DNA of 64,000 nucleotides, taken from Deltaproteobacteria bacterium. Its GTDB lineage: Bacteria > Desulfobacterota > Desulfobacteria > Desulfobacterales > SURF-15. A program made the position numbers and the translations under genes. The stretch is taken from NCBI GenBank assembly GCA_019309565.1, contig JAFDFZ010000008.1, positions 1 to 64,000 on the forward strand, given 5' to 3'. The notes under the pieces are model-generated. The model was not told the origin of the DNA, searched no databases, and was given only the letters and a program-made list of their open reading frames with translations. Each line of letters starts with the position of its first letter. Within the stretch, counting starts at the first letter, position 1. Positions 42,899 through 52,720 of the stretch are shown in pieces.

Positions 42899-44140
42899 AT
42901 GGATTCCGCATTAATACCAGAAGGCGTTAAGCGATGCCCTCTGTGGCAATTTGCTTTGGGGATTGCTGTTGTCGGTGCTGTTTTGCTCTGGGGCGTCTAT
43001 GCCATGTTGCTTGTCTGGATTAAGGGATTGAATCAAACCAACATGAATGATGCCTATGGGTTTGCGCTTTGGATCTGGGCAGATCTGACCATCATAGCAC
43101 TTGGCGGGGGGGCCTTTTTTACAGGTTTTCTTCGATACATCATCGGGATTGAGGATCTGAAGAACATTCTTAACTATGCTGTGCTTATCGGATTTATATG
43201 TTACAGTTCGGCGCTGCTCATCCTGGGTCTGGATGTGGGACAGCCCCTTAGAGGATGGTTTATTTTCTGGCATGCAAACGTGCATTCCATGTTGACGGAA
43301 GTGGCTTTTTGCCTGACCGTTTACTTCGGGGTCTTAACGATAGAATACCTTCCACTGATCCTTGAAAATCGCCAAATCGACAAAGTGCCGTTTTTTCATA
43401 ATTTAAGCCACAATCTTCACGGAACCATGGCGGTATTTGCGGCAACCGGTGCGTTTCTGTCCTTTTTCCACCAGGGCTCCCTGGGAGGCGTGCCCGGGGT
43501 GTTGTTTGCACGTCCATTCGGCTACAGAGAGGGGATCTTCGTATGGCCCTGGACCTTCTTTCTGTTTACATGGTCTGCAGCGGCCGTCGGTCCCTGTTTC
43601 ACGATCCTGATAACCCGCATAACCGAAAGGATAACCGGCAAAAAGCTGGTGAAGGAAAATGTAATTCAGATGCTGGCCAAGATCGCCGGTTGGATGCTGG
43701 CCACCTACATTATCGTGAAAATTATCGATACCATCTATTGGGCCACAGTCACCGCTCCTTCCAAAGGATTTACCTTAATGGATTTTTATAGCAACAATCC
43801 CTTTTATGGCATCTGGATATTGGTGCTGGAGATCGTCGTCTGCGGCATTGTTCCGGCTGTCATATTGGTTAACAAGAATTGGCGAGAAAACAAAAGGATG
43901 CTGGCTGTTGGGGTGAGTCTGGCGGTTATCGGGGTGTGCGTCAATCGATGGGTTATGATTCTTCAGGTGCTGGCAATACCGGTGCTGCCTTTCGAAAGCT
44001 GGAACATGTATATTCCAAGCTGGCAGGAAATTGCCACCACCATACTGCCCATTGCTTATGGAATTATCTTGATCATGCTATCTTACCGCTATTTACCGGT
44101 GTTTCCTCAAGAAAAAGAACTCAATCCTGTGGAGGGATAA
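42899..44140 (+). CDS. qrcD: QrcD, NrfD-like membrane subunit
   Basis: A 413-residue integral membrane protein of the NrfD/PsrC family with about ten helices. It carries the quinone site of the Qrc complex. Qrc has been shown to be electrogenic, so it may contribute to the proton gradient during reverse or forward flow. AAGGAG start. Confidence 0.9.
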   Translation: MDSALIPEGVKRCPLWQFALGIAVVGAVLLWGVYAMLLVWIKGLNQTNMNDAYGFALWIWADLTIIALGGGAFFTGFLRYIIGIEDLKNILNYAVLIGFICYSSALLILGLDVGQPLRGWFIFWHANVHSMLTEVAFCLTVYFGVLTIEYLPLILENRQIDKVPFFHNLSHNLHGTMAVFAATGAFLSFFHQGSLGGVPGVLFARPFGYREGIFVWPWTFFLFTWSAAAVGPCFTILITRITERITGKKLVKENVIQMLAKIAGWMLATYIIVKIIDTIYWATVTAPSKGFTLMDFYSNNPFYGIWILVLEIVVCGIVPAVILVNKNWRENKRMLAVGVSLAVIGVCVNRWVMILQVLAIPVLPFESWNMYIPSWQEIATTILPIAYGIILIMLSYRYLPVFPQEKELNPVEG

Positions 44141-44162
44141 TCCGACTTCGGGAGGAAGGATC

Positions 44163-44321
44163 ATGTTGCCGTTTTCGTTTGAATGGGTCTGGGATATGGG
44201 ACATATTGTTTTCCATGGTGCCCTGTGGTTTGCACTGAATGTCATTGGTATCGGATTGACATTTTGTATAGCCAAAGCCGTTTATGACACCATGAAAGGA
44301 AAAGGCTCCTCCCATCAATAG
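44163..44321 (+). CDS. Small single-helix membrane protein after qrcD
   Basis: A 52-residue frame starting 22 bp after the qrcD stop behind a strong GGGAGGAAGG site. It has one hydrophobic helix (about residues 11-38) and a short basic tail. Position, ribosome site and composition make it a credible extra gene of the qrc operon, possibly an accessory subunit. No family is recognised. Confidence 0.65.
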   Translation: MLPFSFEWVWDMGHIVFHGALWFALNVIGIGLTFCIAKAVYDTMKGKGSSHQ

Positions 44322-44410
44322 ATAAACCTTAAGTTTCACACCACTATTTTACTGTAAAACAGACAATGCCTCTTTAATAAACCGACAGACCCCGTGTTGG
44401 ATAACAGAAA

Positions 44411-45664
44411 ATGGATAAAATCATTATCGAAGGCGGTAAGCCTCTTAAGGGGAAAGTTCGAATCAGCGGCTCCAAAAACGCTGCCCTTCCGTTAATGGTG
44501 TCGTCCCTGCTGGTGGATGGAGAGAGTGTCTTTTCAAACGTTCCGAAATTACATGATATTGAAAGCATAAAACGCCTCCTGTCAGATCTTGGAGCGCGCA
44601 TTGAAACCACCGGGGATCACGTTCGAATCCATGCAGGCGGACTTTGCAACCATGAAGCCCCGTATGACATCGTAAGAAAGATGCGGGCTTCCATTTTAGT
44701 CCTGGGCCCGCTGATCGCTAGGCTCAAAAAGGCAAGAGTCTCCTTGCCGGGAGGGTGTGCCATTGGAGCTCGGCCGATTAATCTTCATCTGGACGCGCTA
44801 AGCAGGCTTGGTGTTGATATAAAACTGGAGCATGGCTATGTGCAGGCCTCTGTGGAGCACCTGAAGGGAAGCGATATCTTTTTCGACATTGCAACTGTCA
44901 CCGGCACCGAAAACATCATGATGGCAGCTGCATTGGCCGATGGTGTCACCACGTTGCACAATGCGGCTCAAGAGCCTGAAGTTGTCGCCCTTGCCGAGGC
45001 GCTTAACATGATGGGAGCAAAAGTGCAAGGCGCAGGGACTCCGACCATCACCATAACCGGTACATCCGAGCTTAGACCTGTTTCGATTTCCATCATTCCG
45101 GATCGTATCGAGACGGGCACTTTTATGATAGCAGCCGCCTTGACCCGCGGAGACATAACCCTCGTAGACTGCGAACCAAGCCATCTCGAGGTGGTTATCG
45201 ACAAATTAAGGCACACCGGAGCCCGTGTTGAGCTGGAAGAAAAATGCATCCGGGTATCGGGACCGAATACTCCGCTGAGCGTTGACGTTAAAACGTTGCC
45301 CTACCCAGGGTTTCCTACCGATTTACAGGCCCAGTTCATGGTGTTGATGAGCGTTGCAGACGGTGTCAGCATAATTTCGGAAACCATTTTTGAAAATCGT
45401 TTCATCCACGTAAGTGAACTCAAAAGAATGGGCGCCGACATCACCATCTCCGGAAATACCGCCACCGTCAGGGGGGTGTCAAAGCTTTCCGCCGCACCGG
45501 TTATGGCAACCGATCTTCGCGCAAGCGCCTGTCTGGTTTTAGCGGGTCTCGTCGGCGAAGGTACGACCGTGGTAAATCGTGTGTATCATCTGGATCGAGG
45601 ATACGAATCCATTGAAAAAAAATTTTCAGCGCTGGGTGCAAACATAACACGCATTAAAGGTTAA
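44411..45664 (+). CDS. murA: UDP-N-acetylglucosamine 1-carboxyvinyltransferase
   Basis: A 417-residue EPSP-synthase-fold enzyme. The N-terminal [20 protein letters not shown] includes the conserved Lys-Asn pair. The catalytic cysteine is in [12 protein letters not shown] (near residue 117). DRIETGTFM and [12 protein letters not shown] are other conserved segments. It makes the first committed step of peptidoglycan synthesis by transferring enolpyruvate to UDP-GlcNAc. A cysteine (not aspartate) means fosfomycin sensitivity of the enzyme is expected. Confidence 0.96.
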   Translation: MDKIIIEGGKPLKGKVRISGSKNAALPLMVSSLLVDGESVFSNVPKLHDIESIKRLLSDLGARIETTGDHVRIHAGGLCNHEAPYDIVRKMRASILVLGPLIARLKKARVSLPGGCAIGARPINLHLDALSRLGVDIKLEHGYVQASVEHLKGSDIFFDIATVTGTENIMMAAALADGVTTLHNAAQEPEVVALAEALNMMGAKVQGAGTPTITITGTSELRPVSISIIPDRIETGTFMIAAALTRGDITLVDCEPSHLEVVIDKLRHTGARVELEEKCIRVSGPNTPLSVDVKTLPYPGFPTDLQAQFMVLMSVADGVSIISETIFENRFIHVSELKRMGADITISGNTATVRGVSKLSAAPVMATDLRASACLVLAGLVGEGTTVVNRVYHLDRGYESIEKKFSALGANITRIKG

Positions 45665-45741
45665 CGAAAGGGGCTATGCAGTCCCGCTTAGACGAAACCT
45701 TTGCCTTGCTCCCACAGGCTTAAGGAAATCTTCCTCCTGCA

Positions 45742-48225
45742 ATGAAGGCCATGGCCGATAAAATGTTTTTTCGGCCGATTATTCCCCTTTTGCTGGCAAT
45801 GATGGCCGGTATCATGGCGGGCATATGGCTGCCGGACAAAATGCTATGGGCAGCAGGTCTTGGTATCGTATGTTTCGGGCATATCTGCCATTCAATATGG
45901 CGAAAAAAGGCGATATTGCTGACCCCCCTGATTTTTTACCTGACATGCGGGTATCTTTCTGTTCAACCATGGGTTGCACCGCGCTTTCCCCCCGATCATA
46001 TCACGCATTTTCTCAATTCAACTCCCCTTAAGATTGACGGTACGATACAGAGCAATCCGTCTGAAAATCCCAGGCGCATCCGCTTTGTCTTAAAAACCGA
46101 ATCCATAGCCTCGACGCACCAGCTGCAACCCGCAAGGGGCAGCATTCAGGTGACTGTTTACGGAAATCACCCGAAACTCACCCGGGGCGACAGGATATCT
46201 TTTACAAGCAAAATACGACCGTTTCGGAATTTTAAGAACCCGGGAGCATTCAACTATCGAAGATACATGAGCTTTCGGAAAATATGGGGCGCTGCCTACA
46301 CGTCAGCTAAAAACCTGAAGGTCTTAAGCCGATCAAAGCCCCAAGGGGTGATGTGGCGGATCCAGAGGATTCGGGATAAGATATCACAGTTGATCGATCA
46401 CAGTGCCGGAGCAGATACGAATGCAGTATTGAAAGCATTGATCATTGGTGATCGATCCGGTATTTCCCGCAAGCTTTATGACGTTTTCAACCGAACCGGC
46501 GTGGGACACCTGCTTGCCATCTCCGGGCTGCATATTGGAATGATTGCCTCTTTCGCCTTTTTTGTTTTCCGTGCGCTGCTGTCTTTCGTAAATCCCATAC
46601 TGTGGCATGCCTGGACGCGTAAAGGGGCGGCGCTGCTGTCTCTTGTTCCCGTGTGTATATACGGAGTGTTGTCCGGTATGAGTCCCTCCACCCAGCGCGC
46701 TGTGATCATGGTGGGGGTGTTCTTGTTTACCTTTCTGCTTGAGCGTGAACGGGATGCCATAAACACCCTTGCGGTCGCCGCCATGGTTATCCTGATAATA
46801 AATCCCGTATCGTTGTATTCAATATCATTTCAGTTTTCATTTACAGCCGTTTTTTGCATATTGTATGGTTTTTCGAGGCTTGCGGATACCAGCCGGCAGC
46901 AGCCCTGGGCTGTCATGCCAAAATTGTCCGCCGTTCAAAAACAGGTTTACTGCTTTTTTTTCGCCTCTATATTTGCTGTTCTCGGTTCCATGCCCATCGT
47001 TATGAAAAACTTCAATCAGGTTTCCCTGGTTGGATTACTTGGCAACCTGCTGGCCGTTCCGATTATTGGTGCGATGGTCGTTCCCATGGGGTTGCTATCG
47101 GTCTTCCTGTATCCGCTAAGCACGGCAGCAGCTAATGGGGTCATTCATCTGGCAGCCATTATTCTATCACCAACCCTTGGGGTGATTTCCTTCTTATCCG
47201 AGCTTCCCTTTGCGGCTGTAAAAACCGTAACTCCTTCTGCGTTTGAGATCATCGGCTATTACCTGCTTGGCTGGGCGATGATGGAAGCAATTAGAAAGCC
47301 CGCAGCAAACCGAAAACATGCCGCAGCCCTGGCCGTCATTGTTTTGCTGGCATTCGGTGCAGATATCGGGTACTGGCTTCACAAACGGGTGTGGCATAGA
47401 GATTTTCGGACAACCGTCATCGATGTAAGCCAGGGAAACGCCGCCCTGCTGGAATTGCCCGGAGGGAAAAATATATTAATCGATGGCGGCGGATTTTCCG
47501 ACAACTCAACCTTCGATATCGGAGAAAGAGTTCTTGCGCCTTTTCTGTGGAGTAAGAAAATCACCCGTATCGATACCATGATCCTCACCCACCCCAACAG
47601 CGATCACCTGAATGGATTATTATACATCGCCAGGCATTTTGGTGTAAACCAGATATGGACGAACGGAGAGGCGGTCCACTCGATCGGGTATCGGCGATTA
47701 TTGAGGATTGCAGAGGAAAAAGGCATTCAAATGCCGGAGTTTCCCTCTTTTGTTAAAGCACATGATTATAACGGTGTACGCCTGGAAATTCTATATCCTC
47801 CAGGCAATTTCCAGCTTCTTAAAAAATGGGACAAATGGCGGAGCGTGAACAACAATTCTCTGGTTGTAAAAGCCCGGTATGGAGCGATATCTATCCTTTT
47901 TCCAGGCGATATCATGCATGAGGCTGAAAAAGAACTGGTAGCCCTTAAAGGCGCAAGGCTCAAGAGCACGGTTCTCATATCCCCTCACCACGGCAGCAAG
48001 GCTTCAAGCAGCGAGGTTTTTCTTGAAAAGGTGTCGCCCAAATGGGTAATCGTCTCTTCGGGCTGGAAAAACAGATTCGGATTTCCTCATCCGCTGGTAA
48101 TGAAAAGATATGAAAAGCTCGGAAGCAAGGTTCTCAATACCGCGGAAAGTGGTGCCGTAACCATTTCAACAGACGGCCGGATGGTAACCGTAAGACCATT
48201 TGAACCGAAACAGCTCAATCAATGA
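45742..48225 (+). CDS. comEC: ComEC/Rec2 DNA uptake channel
   Basis: An 827-residue protein with the ComEC domain order: an N-terminal helix pair and DUF4131 OB-type domain (to about 200), a competence membrane domain with about eight helices (about 220-540, including GHLLAISGLHIGM), and a C-terminal metallo-beta-lactamase-like domain (about 555-815, DVSQGNAAL, THPNSDHLNG, SPHHGSK). It forms the inner-membrane channel for single-stranded DNA and may degrade the other strand. Full length and intact, so natural transformation is possible; other com genes are not in view. Confidence 0.92.
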   Translation: MKAMADKMFFRPIIPLLLAMMAGIMAGIWLPDKMLWAAGLGIVCFGHICHSIWRKKAILLTPLIFYLTCGYLSVQPWVAPRFPPDHITHFLNSTPLKIDGTIQSNPSENPRRIRFVLKTESIASTHQLQPARGSIQVTVYGNHPKLTRGDRISFTSKIRPFRNFKNPGAFNYRRYMSFRKIWGAAYTSAKNLKVLSRSKPQGVMWRIQRIRDKISQLIDHSAGADTNAVLKALIIGDRSGISRKLYDVFNRTGVGHLLAISGLHIGMIASFAFFVFRALLSFVNPILWHAWTRKGAALLSLVPVCIYGVLSGMSPSTQRAVIMVGVFLFTFLLERERDAINTLAVAAMVILIINPVSLYSISFQFSFTAVFCILYGFSRLADTSRQQPWAVMPKLSAVQKQVYCFFFASIFAVLGSMPIVMKNFNQVSLVGLLGNLLAVPIIGAMVVPMGLLSVFLYPLSTAAANGVIHLAAIILSPTLGVISFLSELPFAAVKTVTPSAFEIIGYYLLGWAMMEAIRKPAANRKHAAALAVIVLLAFGADIGYWLHKRVWHRDFRTTVIDVSQGNAALLELPGGKNILIDGGGFSDNSTFDIGERVLAPFLWSKKITRIDTMILTHPNSDHLNGLLYIARHFGVNQIWTNGEAVHSIGYRRLLRIAEEKGIQMPEFPSFVKAHDYNGVRLEILYPPGNFQLLKKWDKWRSVNNNSLVVKARYGAISILFPGDIMHEAEKELVALKGARLKSTVLISPHHGSKASSSEVFLEKVSPKWVIVSSGWKNRFGFPHPLVMKRYEKLGSKVLNTAESGAVTISTDGRMVTVRPFEPKQLNQ

Positions 48226-48258
48226 CCAAAGGGCAACGCCATCACATAACCCGCATGA

Positions 48259-48783
48259 TCAATCGGGTAATCGTACGACCAGAACCGGTTTCTTGGAACG
48301 GCGAATCACCTTCTTGGCTGTACTGCCGATAAGCGCCTCTTCTATCATGCCGTGACCGTGACTTCCCATGACGATAAGATCGCAATTCCTCTCATCAGCA
48401 ACCTTCAGGATCTGTTGCACCGGGTTGCCCCTTTCCACAATGATTTCATCCGTCACGAAATCGGGATGCTCATCGTCCGCTTTGATGTTTTCGCTGAATG
48501 TGTGCAGGATTTCTCGAATGGCGACATTATCTCTCTTTTTGCCAATGAGAGCTTCCCTGGCCTGCTCATAGTGTCGTTTCTTGATCTCCTCCCACTGATC
48601 GGCACCAATGAACGGAGCAACTTTCGATTCAAGATCAGGATCTTCAAAAAGCACGTGAAGAATGGTTATACCTGCACCGTAAAGGTTGGCAAGACTCACT
48701 GCATAGGCGAATGCATGAAATGCCGTCTCAGACAGGTCCGTGGTATATAGAATTTTTTTTATCTGAACCTTTGGTAAAATCAT
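48259..48783 (-). CDS. Universal stress protein (UspA family)
   Basis: A 174-residue UspA when started at ATG 48783 behind GGAGAG. The open frame extends 56 codons upstream, without family similarity. It has KKILYTTDLSETAFHAFAYA and the intact ATP-binding motif GSHGHGMIEEALIGST. This contrasts with the UspA at 27212, whose motif is degenerate. Confidence 0.88.
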   Translation of the reverse strand: MILPKVQIKKILYTTDLSETAFHAFAYAVSLANLYGAGITILHVLFEDPDLESKVAPFIGADQWEEIKKRHYEQAREALIGKKRDNVAIREILHTFSENIKADDEHPDFVTDEIIVERGNPVQQILKVADERNCDLIVMGSHGHGMIEEALIGSTAKKVIRRSKKPVLVVRLPD

Positions 48784-49214
48784 TTTTCTCTCCTGTTTGC
48801 TGGTTGAATAAACCCCGTTGTTGGAGGGCAAATCAAAAGAAGCAGTCATCAGATGCTGATAAATCAGGCAATCGGGCCATTTTAATATTTGATTTACGCA
48901 ACTACGGGGCAAACATATGATCACCCTTCTGCCAATCCCTAAAGGAGACAATAAACGGCAACCAGGGAGATGTCAAGCGCCGCTTGTCTTAACACCGGTC
49001 ATTCTCGGATCATGTGAAAAGCGTACCAATTAGCCGAATCATCCCATTTTGACCGGTATTGAGCAGGACAATAAAAACCGTTCAAAGAAAGTGAGCCTTA
49101 AAAATGCCTTTGCCTGGGGCGATGATTCTGATAAACATATAAACTGAAAGGTTTCAACCCAGTTGGCCTTTGGCTAATGGGACCTGCGTCCCGGTAGGAA
49201 TATAAGGCAACGCT
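48784..49214. other. Intergenic region with a small hairpin
   Basis: About 430 bp without a gene. GGGAC-CTGC-GTCCC (49179-49192) forms a perfect small hairpin about 20 bp upstream of the next start codon, which could affect translation. A segment near 49000-49110 shows weak resemblance to repeat family A (TTCTCGG, AGTGAGCCTTAAAA). No promoter recognised. Confidence 0.45.
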
Positions 49215-50006
49215 ATGCACGATGAGCTGATAAAAACGAAACTGGATGCACTGTATGATGCATATAATAATCCCGCATATATACATCCCGATCCCCTTGA
49301 GTTCTTATTCAATTACCGGAATCTTGAGGATAGAGAAATTGTGGCCATAATCGCCGCGGCTTTAGCCTATGGCAGGGTGAATCAAATACTGAAAAGCGTC
49401 CGCAGGGTGCTGCAGATAATGGGTCCGGCTCCACTTGGTTATTTGAAAAATGCGTCGGCCGAATCTCTTCAAGAACATTTTGCTGGATTTGCCCATCGGT
49501 TTGCATCTGCTAAGAATCTGTGCGCCTTTCTGCTGGCGTTAAAGCAGTTGATCCAAAACCATGGTTCGCTCTATGAATGTTTTCTTTCCGGATACAGCAG
49601 AAAAGATGACACGGTGCTGCCAGCGCTGATAGAGTTTTCCAGGAAGCTTCACGGGATGGATAACCTTACACCGGGGCATCTTGTTGCCAGACCGGAGAAA
49701 GGAAGCGCATGTAAGCGATTAAACCTTTTCTTGCGCTGGATGATCAGAACAGACGCCGTAGATCCGGGAGGTTGGGATGAGGTTCAAGCATCAAAGCTCA
49801 TCGTTCCATTGGATGTACACATGCATCGCTCGGGTATTCTGCTCGGATTTACAAGGCGCAAACAAGCCGATATGCGCACAGTACTTGAAATCACAGCCGG
49901 GTTTCGGAGAATCGCCCCTGAAGATCCGGTGAAATACGATTTTGCGCTCACCCGCCTTGGGATTCTAAAAGAAACAGATCTTGAGTCGTACCTAAGGTCC
50001 GCTTGA
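49215..50006 (+). CDS. TIGR02757/DUF2400 family protein
   Basis: A 263-residue protein matching the TIGR02757 family of conserved hypothetical proteins: FNYRNLEDREIVAIIAAALAYGRVNQI near the start and KLIVPLDVHMHRSGILLGFTRR near residue 196. The helical layout with the conserved Lys-x-Asp (here PLDVHMHR) suggests a distant DNA-glycosylase-like fold, but no activity is known to me. Confidence 0.85.
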   Translation: MHDELIKTKLDALYDAYNNPAYIHPDPLEFLFNYRNLEDREIVAIIAAALAYGRVNQILKSVRRVLQIMGPAPLGYLKNASAESLQEHFAGFAHRFASAKNLCAFLLALKQLIQNHGSLYECFLSGYSRKDDTVLPALIEFSRKLHGMDNLTPGHLVARPEKGSACKRLNLFLRWMIRTDAVDPGGWDEVQASKLIVPLDVHMHRSGILLGFTRRKQADMRTVLEITAGFRRIAPEDPVKYDFALTRLGILKETDLESYLRSA

Positions 50007-50274
50007 TTAGAATTTGGCCATAGGAATCAAAAGACCCCGCAACCTTAAACCACATGGCTCGATTTTTTTTGACAACAAGAACCGCTTTTGCTACATGCTC
50101 CTTAAATAAAACAAGTTGTTGCGGAAACCTATTTGCCATCCCTTCACTGTTTTAAGAGAAATTCAACCCTGGGGGCATAAACAACCTTTGGGAAGGCTTC
50201 TTAGGTTCTCTTTTAAATGCACCAAGGCAGTTACGGCATGTGTGACAAGGGATTTGAATCAGGAGAAAAATACA

Positions 50275-52680
50275 ATGCAAAGAGCAATCAGGAAGGCGGC
50301 TGTAATCGGAGCCGGCGTCATGGGTGGTGGTATAGCTGCACTGCTCACAGGAGCCGGCATTTCAACACTTCTTCTGGATATGGTACCATCGGATCTAAAG
50401 GATAATGAAAGAGAAGATCCTGATGCTCGAAACCGAATCGTAAAGGCTGGTCTTGATCGAGCCATCCTGTCAAAGCCCCCGCTTTTTTTTCACCCGGATG
50501 ATGTCGGTCGTATCTCAATTGGAAATTTTGAAGACGACTTCGACAGGTTATCCGAGTGCGATTGGATCGTTGAAGCGGTGGTGGAAAATCTTGGCATAAA
50601 ACAGGACATTTTAAAGCGGGTCGAAACCCATAGAAAACGGGGGACTATCGTATCCTCCAACACATCGGGCATCCCGTTGAAGAAAATCTCAGAACCTCTG
50701 GGAGAAGAGTTCAGGCAACATTTCATGGGCACTCACTTTTTCAATCCCGTTCGATACATGAAACTGCTTGAGATCATTCCTGGAGAAGATACACTTCCTG
50801 AGCTTTTGACATTTATGGCCGATTTCGGTGAACGTATCCTGGGCAAAGGAATTGTCTGGGCAAAAGACACACCTAACTTTGTGGCAAATCGAATCGGTGT
50901 TCAGGGCATAGTTAAAGCCATGCAGTTGATGGTTGAAGACGGGCTTTCCATCGCTGAAGTGGATGCTATGCTCGGAACATCAATGGGAAGACCCAGGACC
51001 GCCATTTTCAAAACCATTGATATAGTTGGCCTTGATGTTCTTCGACATGTAGCAGAGAATACCTATGAACTTGTTCCCGATGACGAAGCGCGGGATAGCT
51101 TTGTGCTTCCTGATTTTGCCAAACGAATGATAGAAAGGAACCTGATCGGTAAAAAGGCTGAAAGTGGTTTTTACAAGACAGAGCTTACAGCGGATTTCAA
51201 GAAAATACGCAAAGTTATCGACCCCCGCACATTAACGTATTCAGAATACACCCAGCCAGTGTTCCCATGTTTGTCCGAGGCGGCAAAAGCAAAAACGTTG
51301 CCCGAAAAAATAAGAGCCATCGTCTACGGCAAAGACAGGGGAGCACAGTATGTATGGAAAGTCCTGGCACACGGACTGATCTATGCTGCCAATCGAGTTC
51401 CTGAAATCTCCGATTCCATAGTAAACGTGGATAATGCAATCAAATGGGGCTTTAATTTCGAGATGGGGCCTTTTGAAACATGGGACGCCATCGGGCTTGA
51501 AAAATCTGTGAGAAGAATGGAAAAGGAGGGTTTTAACGTTCCTGAGAAGATCATGAGAATGCTGGCATCCGGCAACAGTTGTTTTTATAAAACGGAAAAC
51601 GGACAGCGGTTTTACTACGATTTTATCCAGGCAACCTACAGGGAATGTCCGGTTCGAGAAAACATCCTGTCGCTGCAGGTGCTGAAAGATTCGAACAGGG
51701 TGGCCAGATCGTGTGCTTCGGCATCTCTGATTGATCTTGGCGATGGGGTGTTTTGCTGTGAATTTCACACAAAAATGAACATCATCGACAAAGAGATCGT
51801 CGATTTTCTGGAAGAGATTTTCGAGCATGTAAGTCAAAACGGATCAGGACTGGTGATCGGCAATCAGGCAGCAGGAGTTCCGGGCACGTTTTCAGCGGGT
51901 GGCGATCTCCCCTATATGGCAATGCTTGCAAAGGATCGCAAATACAGCGAAATGGAATCCTTTCTGAACACAGCCCAGCAGGGCCTTCAAAGCGCAAGAT
52001 ACGCTCCCATTCCGGTAGTGGCGGCCCCGTACGGAATGACGCTTGGGGGCGGATGTGAAGTGTGTTTGGCTGTGGACAGAATTGTGGCCCATACAGAGCT
52101 TTACATGGGGCTTGTGGAAATCGGTGTGGGGCTGCTGCCCGCCGGCGGCGGGTGTCTGAATCTGTGGAAGAAATTCCTAAAAAGCGTGCCTCAAGTGGTA
52201 ACCGGCCTTGATTTATCCAAATTTTTCACGTCTGTTTTCATGAATATCGCCCTGGCAAAGGTATCTACCTCAGCGGCCGATGCAAGGGCAAACGGCTTTC
52301 TGGGACCCAATGATAGAATCGTCTTTAACAGGGACTACCTGATCGCAGAGGCGAAGAAAGAAGTGCTCAGCATGGTGGAGCAGGGCTATGCTCCGCCCAT
52401 TGAAAAGAAAATACCGGTAATGGGACAGGCCGCCCAGGGAATGATAAAGGCAGAAATTTACAACATGCTCAAGGGAGGATTCATTTCCGAATACGATGCG
52501 TTTTTGGCCGAGAAAATCGCCTATGTGCTAAGCGGTGGAGATGTGCGGGACAATAGCGAGGTTGAAGAAGAGGTGATTCTTAAGCTTGAGCGGAAGACAT
52601 TTGTCGATCTCTGGAAGCAGGAAAAAACGGTGGCACGGGTGGAGCATTTTCTTAAAACCGGCAAACCACTTCGCAATTGA
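50275..52680 (+). CDS. fadN: FadN-like 3-hydroxyacyl-CoA dehydrogenase / enoyl-CoA hydratase fusion
   Basis: An 801-residue multifunctional protein started at ATG 50275 behind AGGAGA. The dehydrogenase comes first: an NAD-binding GAGVMGGGIA (residue 13), NTSGIPL, and HFFNPVRYMKLLEI with the catalytic-type histidine. A second dehydrogenase-C domain follows around 390-470. The crotonase domain is C-terminal (about 520-730, PYGMTLGGGCEVCLAVD). This is the reverse of E. coli FadB and equals the B. subtilis FadN order. It does the middle two steps of fatty-acid beta-oxidation. The thiolase gene follows 40 bp later. Confidence 0.88.
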   Translation: MQRAIRKAAVIGAGVMGGGIAALLTGAGISTLLLDMVPSDLKDNEREDPDARNRIVKAGLDRAILSKPPLFFHPDDVGRISIGNFEDDFDRLSECDWIVEAVVENLGIKQDILKRVETHRKRGTIVSSNTSGIPLKKISEPLGEEFRQHFMGTHFFNPVRYMKLLEIIPGEDTLPELLTFMADFGERILGKGIVWAKDTPNFVANRIGVQGIVKAMQLMVEDGLSIAEVDAMLGTSMGRPRTAIFKTIDIVGLDVLRHVAENTYELVPDDEARDSFVLPDFAKRMIERNLIGKKAESGFYKTELTADFKKIRKVIDPRTLTYSEYTQPVFPCLSEAAKAKTLPEKIRAIVYGKDRGAQYVWKVLAHGLIYAANRVPEISDSIVNVDNAIKWGFNFEMGPFETWDAIGLEKSVRRMEKEGFNVPEKIMRMLASGNSCFYKTENGQRFYYDFIQATYRECPVRENILSLQVLKDSNRVARSCASASLIDLGDGVFCCEFHTKMNIIDKEIVDFLEEIFEHVSQNGSGLVIGNQAAGVPGTFSAGGDLPYMAMLAKDRKYSEMESFLNTAQQGLQSARYAPIPVVAAPYGMTLGGGCEVCLAVDRIVAHTELYMGLVEIGVGLLPAGGGCLNLWKKFLKSVPQVVTGLDLSKFFTSVFMNIALAKVSTSAADARANGFLGPNDRIVFNRDYLIAEAKKEVLSMVEQGYAPPIEKKIPVMGQAAQGMIKAEIYNMLKGGFISEYDAFLAEKIAYVLSGGDVRDNSEVEEEVILKLERKTFVDLWKQEKTVARVEHFLKTGKPLRN

Positions 52681-52720
52681 TGGCTATTGAAGCAATTTCT
52701 TCTTTAAGGAGATAAAGAAA

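Noticed and set aside
49150..49200. Possible cyclic-di-GMP riboswitch because of a GGGAC stretch
   Set aside because: Only a 5-bp GGGAC/GTCCC hairpin is present; the conserved core and tetraloop-receptor parts of that riboswitch are missing.
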